This document shows, piece by piece, positions 61,379 to 64,000 of a stretch of 64,000 nucleotides of DNA; position 1 is the stretch's first letter, and the number at the start of each line of letters is the position of its first letter. The position numbers were made by a program, and so were the translations under genes. The notes below the pieces were generated by a model, which saw only the letters and a list, made by a program, of their open reading frames with translations, was not told the origin of the DNA and did not search any database. The DNA comes from Hyperoplus lanceolatus (taxonomy: Eukaryota; Chordata; Actinopteri; Uranoscopiformes; Ammodytidae). The stretch lies in contig CM049407.1 of NCBI GenBank assembly GCA_026929865.2, positions 18,775,501-18,839,500 of the forward strand, given 5' to 3'.

Positions 61379-61601
61379 TACAGCTCTGGAAAAAATGAAG
61401 AGACCACTCAAAATGTTCATTGTCTCTTGTTTTACTCTTTAGAGACATATGTTTGACTAAATGAAAATTGAAAACTACTGACGACATTTCTATCAAATTC
61501 ACAATAAAAATATTGTCATTTTCAGCATTTTCAATAAGTAATGTAGAGATAAAGTTTTAAGAAAAATCTAGAGTGGTCTCTTAATTTTTTACGGGGCTGT
61601 A
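61379..61601. mobile_element. Tc1/mariner-type MITE (219 bp) with TA duplication
   Basis: It starts CAGCTCTGGAAAAAATGAAG and ends with the reverse complement of CAGCCCCGTAAAAAATTAAG, both followed inward by AGACCACTC. TA flanks both ends (61379-61380, 61600-61601). No coding capacity. This is a common teleost family, unrelated to the Tc1-like element at 52290. Confidence 0.85.
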
Positions 61602-63326
61602 TTTTCTCATTAATCATCAGTCCTTTCTATGATAGCATTCTTCCAATGCAATGCTAAACTCTAGTCTTGCAACTACTCTTAATGCCAACCACCCCCCACT
61701 AGGAGCCTCAGCCAGCAAGGAGGCTGTTAAGAACCTCTCTTTGTCAAATGCACACAGCACAATCTGTGCTCTGCTCTTCTCTACAGTCTCATCTATAGAG
61801 GATGAGCAATGCCTTATCAACTCCTTTGAATCTTACCTTGAACGTATGGATAACAGATGCACATTTCAATGGGAAGATGCCACAGTCTCTGTCAGTATCT
61901 GTAATGCTTTTCACTGTTTTTATGTATATTTTCATCAAGGAAATGCAACGGCTAATGCGTTGTTCTTTGAGCCTAATCATCCAAACAGTAAGAATTCAAA
62001 GTGCAGGGTTTTAAACCCATTTGTCTTTAAATTTGACTTAACAAGATAGGCATGTAACATTAAAACATTAAACACAAGCAGCCTTCTTGCTCTCCACAAG
62101 CAGACCCTGCTTGAAGGCAGTGCTGCTTCATTTTTGCTGTCAGCATCACTGTGCATCCTGAAATTGTCCATACGACAGGTGACAGATTAGATCCATCATA
62201 GGTTGTTTGGGCCGGAGACTTTGTCCTCTCATGTTGAGTGAGAAGGCTAATGGTGGGACATGAGTTTGCTATGTTGGACCAGGAGGAGGACCGTGGCTAA
62301 CAGCTGTACTGTTTTGTTCTTACACTATAGTACTCACTGACAAGCAAGGAACAAAATCTAAATAAATAGCAATACTGATGCAAATGTGTAGATTTGGGTT
62401 GATTCAACAGAAGAGTTCCTGTGGGTCTCTTTGGGTAGAGAGCCAAGGTCAAGGGGGGTCATCTTATCAAGTCCTTTACAATAAATATGTATGTTCATAC
62501 TGGAAGCATTTTTAAGCTCAAATAGACAATTCACTACTTTGCAATTGAGAGTGTTTTTCTTTTTATTTGTAGTGCTTGTGTATGTGTATGGAGTGAGATT
62601 GGGGCTGAAAAGAGGCAGGTAGAAGAAAAATGATGGGAACAAGGATGTTAGGAGGGCAGTGCTGATATCATCGATGTGAATAGCACTAGGCATTAGCCAT
62701 GCATATGGGTTCAGATTTTCTTACAGTGCTGTAATAAAATTTTTCAAAATAGCACACAATGACACCGTGTGGCACGTCGGTAAACTACAACACAGGAGCC
62801 CATGACAGTCTGGCACAGGGAGGAGAATGTCAAATTGGAGAAGATTGTGTCCACAGATAGATGCTCGGATGCTAAATTAGGCAATGCTAGAGTGTATAAG
62901 GGGTCTGCGTTAAATAGGGTGCCTTGTGTTTTTCTCTATAATTAGTTGGAAATTGCTGGACCCTGGGATTCTTTATACATGAACAGTCCCTTGTCACAGG
63001 CCTTCGTAATATCCTCATCTGACATTCAGCTCATGGATTCAGAGTTTTTTAACCTCCTGTTTGCAAAGAGCAGCAGACTTCCCTATCAGTATCAGTCATA
63101 TTTGAATGACATGTTTTCTCACACTAATGATACACCTTGCTGCCTACATGTGTGGCTTTAGCACTGATGAATAACGGGAACATTTAAATGCAAATCATGA
63201 TGCGAGATAATGACATCGGCAGAGTTCAAACACACGCTGAACACAGTAATGTACAAGTGCACATATTATGTGTGATTTGTTTGTCTCTGGCTTTGTATCT
63301 TCATGTTCCTCTTATAGGTGATGTCA

Positions 63327-63373
63327 GTTGCCTAGCAACCAAGCAATCAGGGCTCGATTGTTGCCATGACAAC
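63327..63373. promoter_or_regulatory. Pair of RFX X-box motifs in the dlg intron
   Basis: GTTGCCTAGCAAC (63327-63339) is a full palindromic X-box, and GTTGCCATGACAAC (63360-63373) has one mismatch in the second half. They are 20 bases apart. Confidence 0.55.
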
Positions 63374-63929
63374 ATGGCAGGGGTATCATCATGGAGAGAA
63401 TAGAGATGAAAGGAGGAAGGGAGGGAGAGGAGAGGAAAGAGAGAGATAGTGAAAGATAGAGTGAGCCCTGCCATTGAAGGGTGTTGATAATGTGGAGCCC
63501 ACAGTACGCAGGTAGGAGGATGACCTCTGTGTAGGCGGCAGCAGAGAAACGCTCATGAATGCAGAGAATAGAAAATGAATGTTGGGTGTTATGCGGCTGC
63601 ATCCACGGGTTACGCAGCGTTTGACACTGTTCTAACAGCGCCGGCTTCATTCCAGATGGAAATGTCACGTTGTGCTCCAGTTGTCTTCAGTCACAGACAG
63701 TGAAGCTGATGCAGAAGCCACGGCTCAGTGTGCTGCGGAGGTCCAGAGGGCTTTGGGACTAACCTCCCCAGGTGTCATAACCTATCCATCACCCGACAGC
63801 AGTCCACTGTAAAACAGCCTAATAGGGTCATGGTGCATTTACTCTGTGTATTCCCTAGCTCAACCCCCCCATTGTAACATAGTGACAATTGCAGCTTACC
63901 ACAAGTGACAATTAGGCTACTCCCCACCC

Positions 63930-63930
<1 letters not shown>

Positions 63931-63999
<69 letters not shown>
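63931..63999. repeat. (AC)n microsatellite reaching the window end
   Basis: Pure AC run of about 69 bases, cut by the window edge. Confidence 0.97.

Positions 64000-64000
<1 letters not shown>

Larger units (their letters stand above)
56900..63930 (+). other. First intron of the dlg gene (part)
   Basis: It starts with donor GTAAGC at 56900; the acceptor is outside the window. It contains a GA run (56938-56970), CA repeats near 57804-57845, a Tc1-type MITE (61380-61601) and two RFX-like motifs near 63327-63373. No further exon recognised. Confidence 0.7.

Overview
This is teleost fish genomic DNA. The evidence is a vertebrate zbtb20 gene with GT-AG introns, a DLG-family first exon, and a repeat load typical of fish: a BEL/Pao LTR element, a Tc1-like transposon, a tRNA-derived SINE, TTAA-type MITEs and many CA/GT microsatellites. 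Most of the 64 kb is non-coding: AT-rich UTR, intron and intergenic DNA. I found no prokaryotic genes, CRISPR arrays or operons, and no clear novel multi-gene system.

Layout. 1-4279: a young BEL/Pao retrotransposon on the minus strand with near-identical LTRs. It keeps gag and protease but has lost most of pol. 4280-5650: intergenic DNA with an old dispersed repeat tail. About 5645-22098: the zbtb20 transcript on the minus strand. It comprises a probable 11.6-kb 3' UTR ending at an AATAAA near 5665, a last coding exon (17228-17763, zinc fingers 2-5), the main coding exon (19115-20632, BTB domain and finger 1), and an upstream exon (21954-22098) that appears non-coding. 22099 to about 38000: probably zbtb20 5' intron, with candidate conserved elements, a SINE and a MITE. 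About 37600-38700: CpG-rich DNA that may be a zbtb20 promoter. 39600-56000: gene-poor DNA containing a nested pair of TTAA elements (50035-51633) and an intact Tc1-like transposon (52290-53920). 56870-56899: a plus-strand first coding exon, MDCLCIVTTK followed by a splice donor. This is the palmitoylated alpha-type N-terminus of PSD-95/SAP97 (dlg4 or dlg1). The rest of that gene lies beyond the window.

The two host genes point in opposite directions with about 34 kb between the zbtb20 5' exon and the dlg start. Zbtb20 is a BTB zinc-finger repressor acting in the nucleus. The DLG scaffold organises synaptic membranes. I see no evidence that they form a functional pair.

Points most worth checking are a perfect 17-bp hairpin just upstream of the BEL gag start, a four-run G-quadruplex motif in the dlg 5' leader, two clusters of RFX X-box palindromes on either side of the dlg exon, the intact Tc1-like transposase, and the nested TTAA elements. 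All calls rest on reading the sequence. No database search was run.
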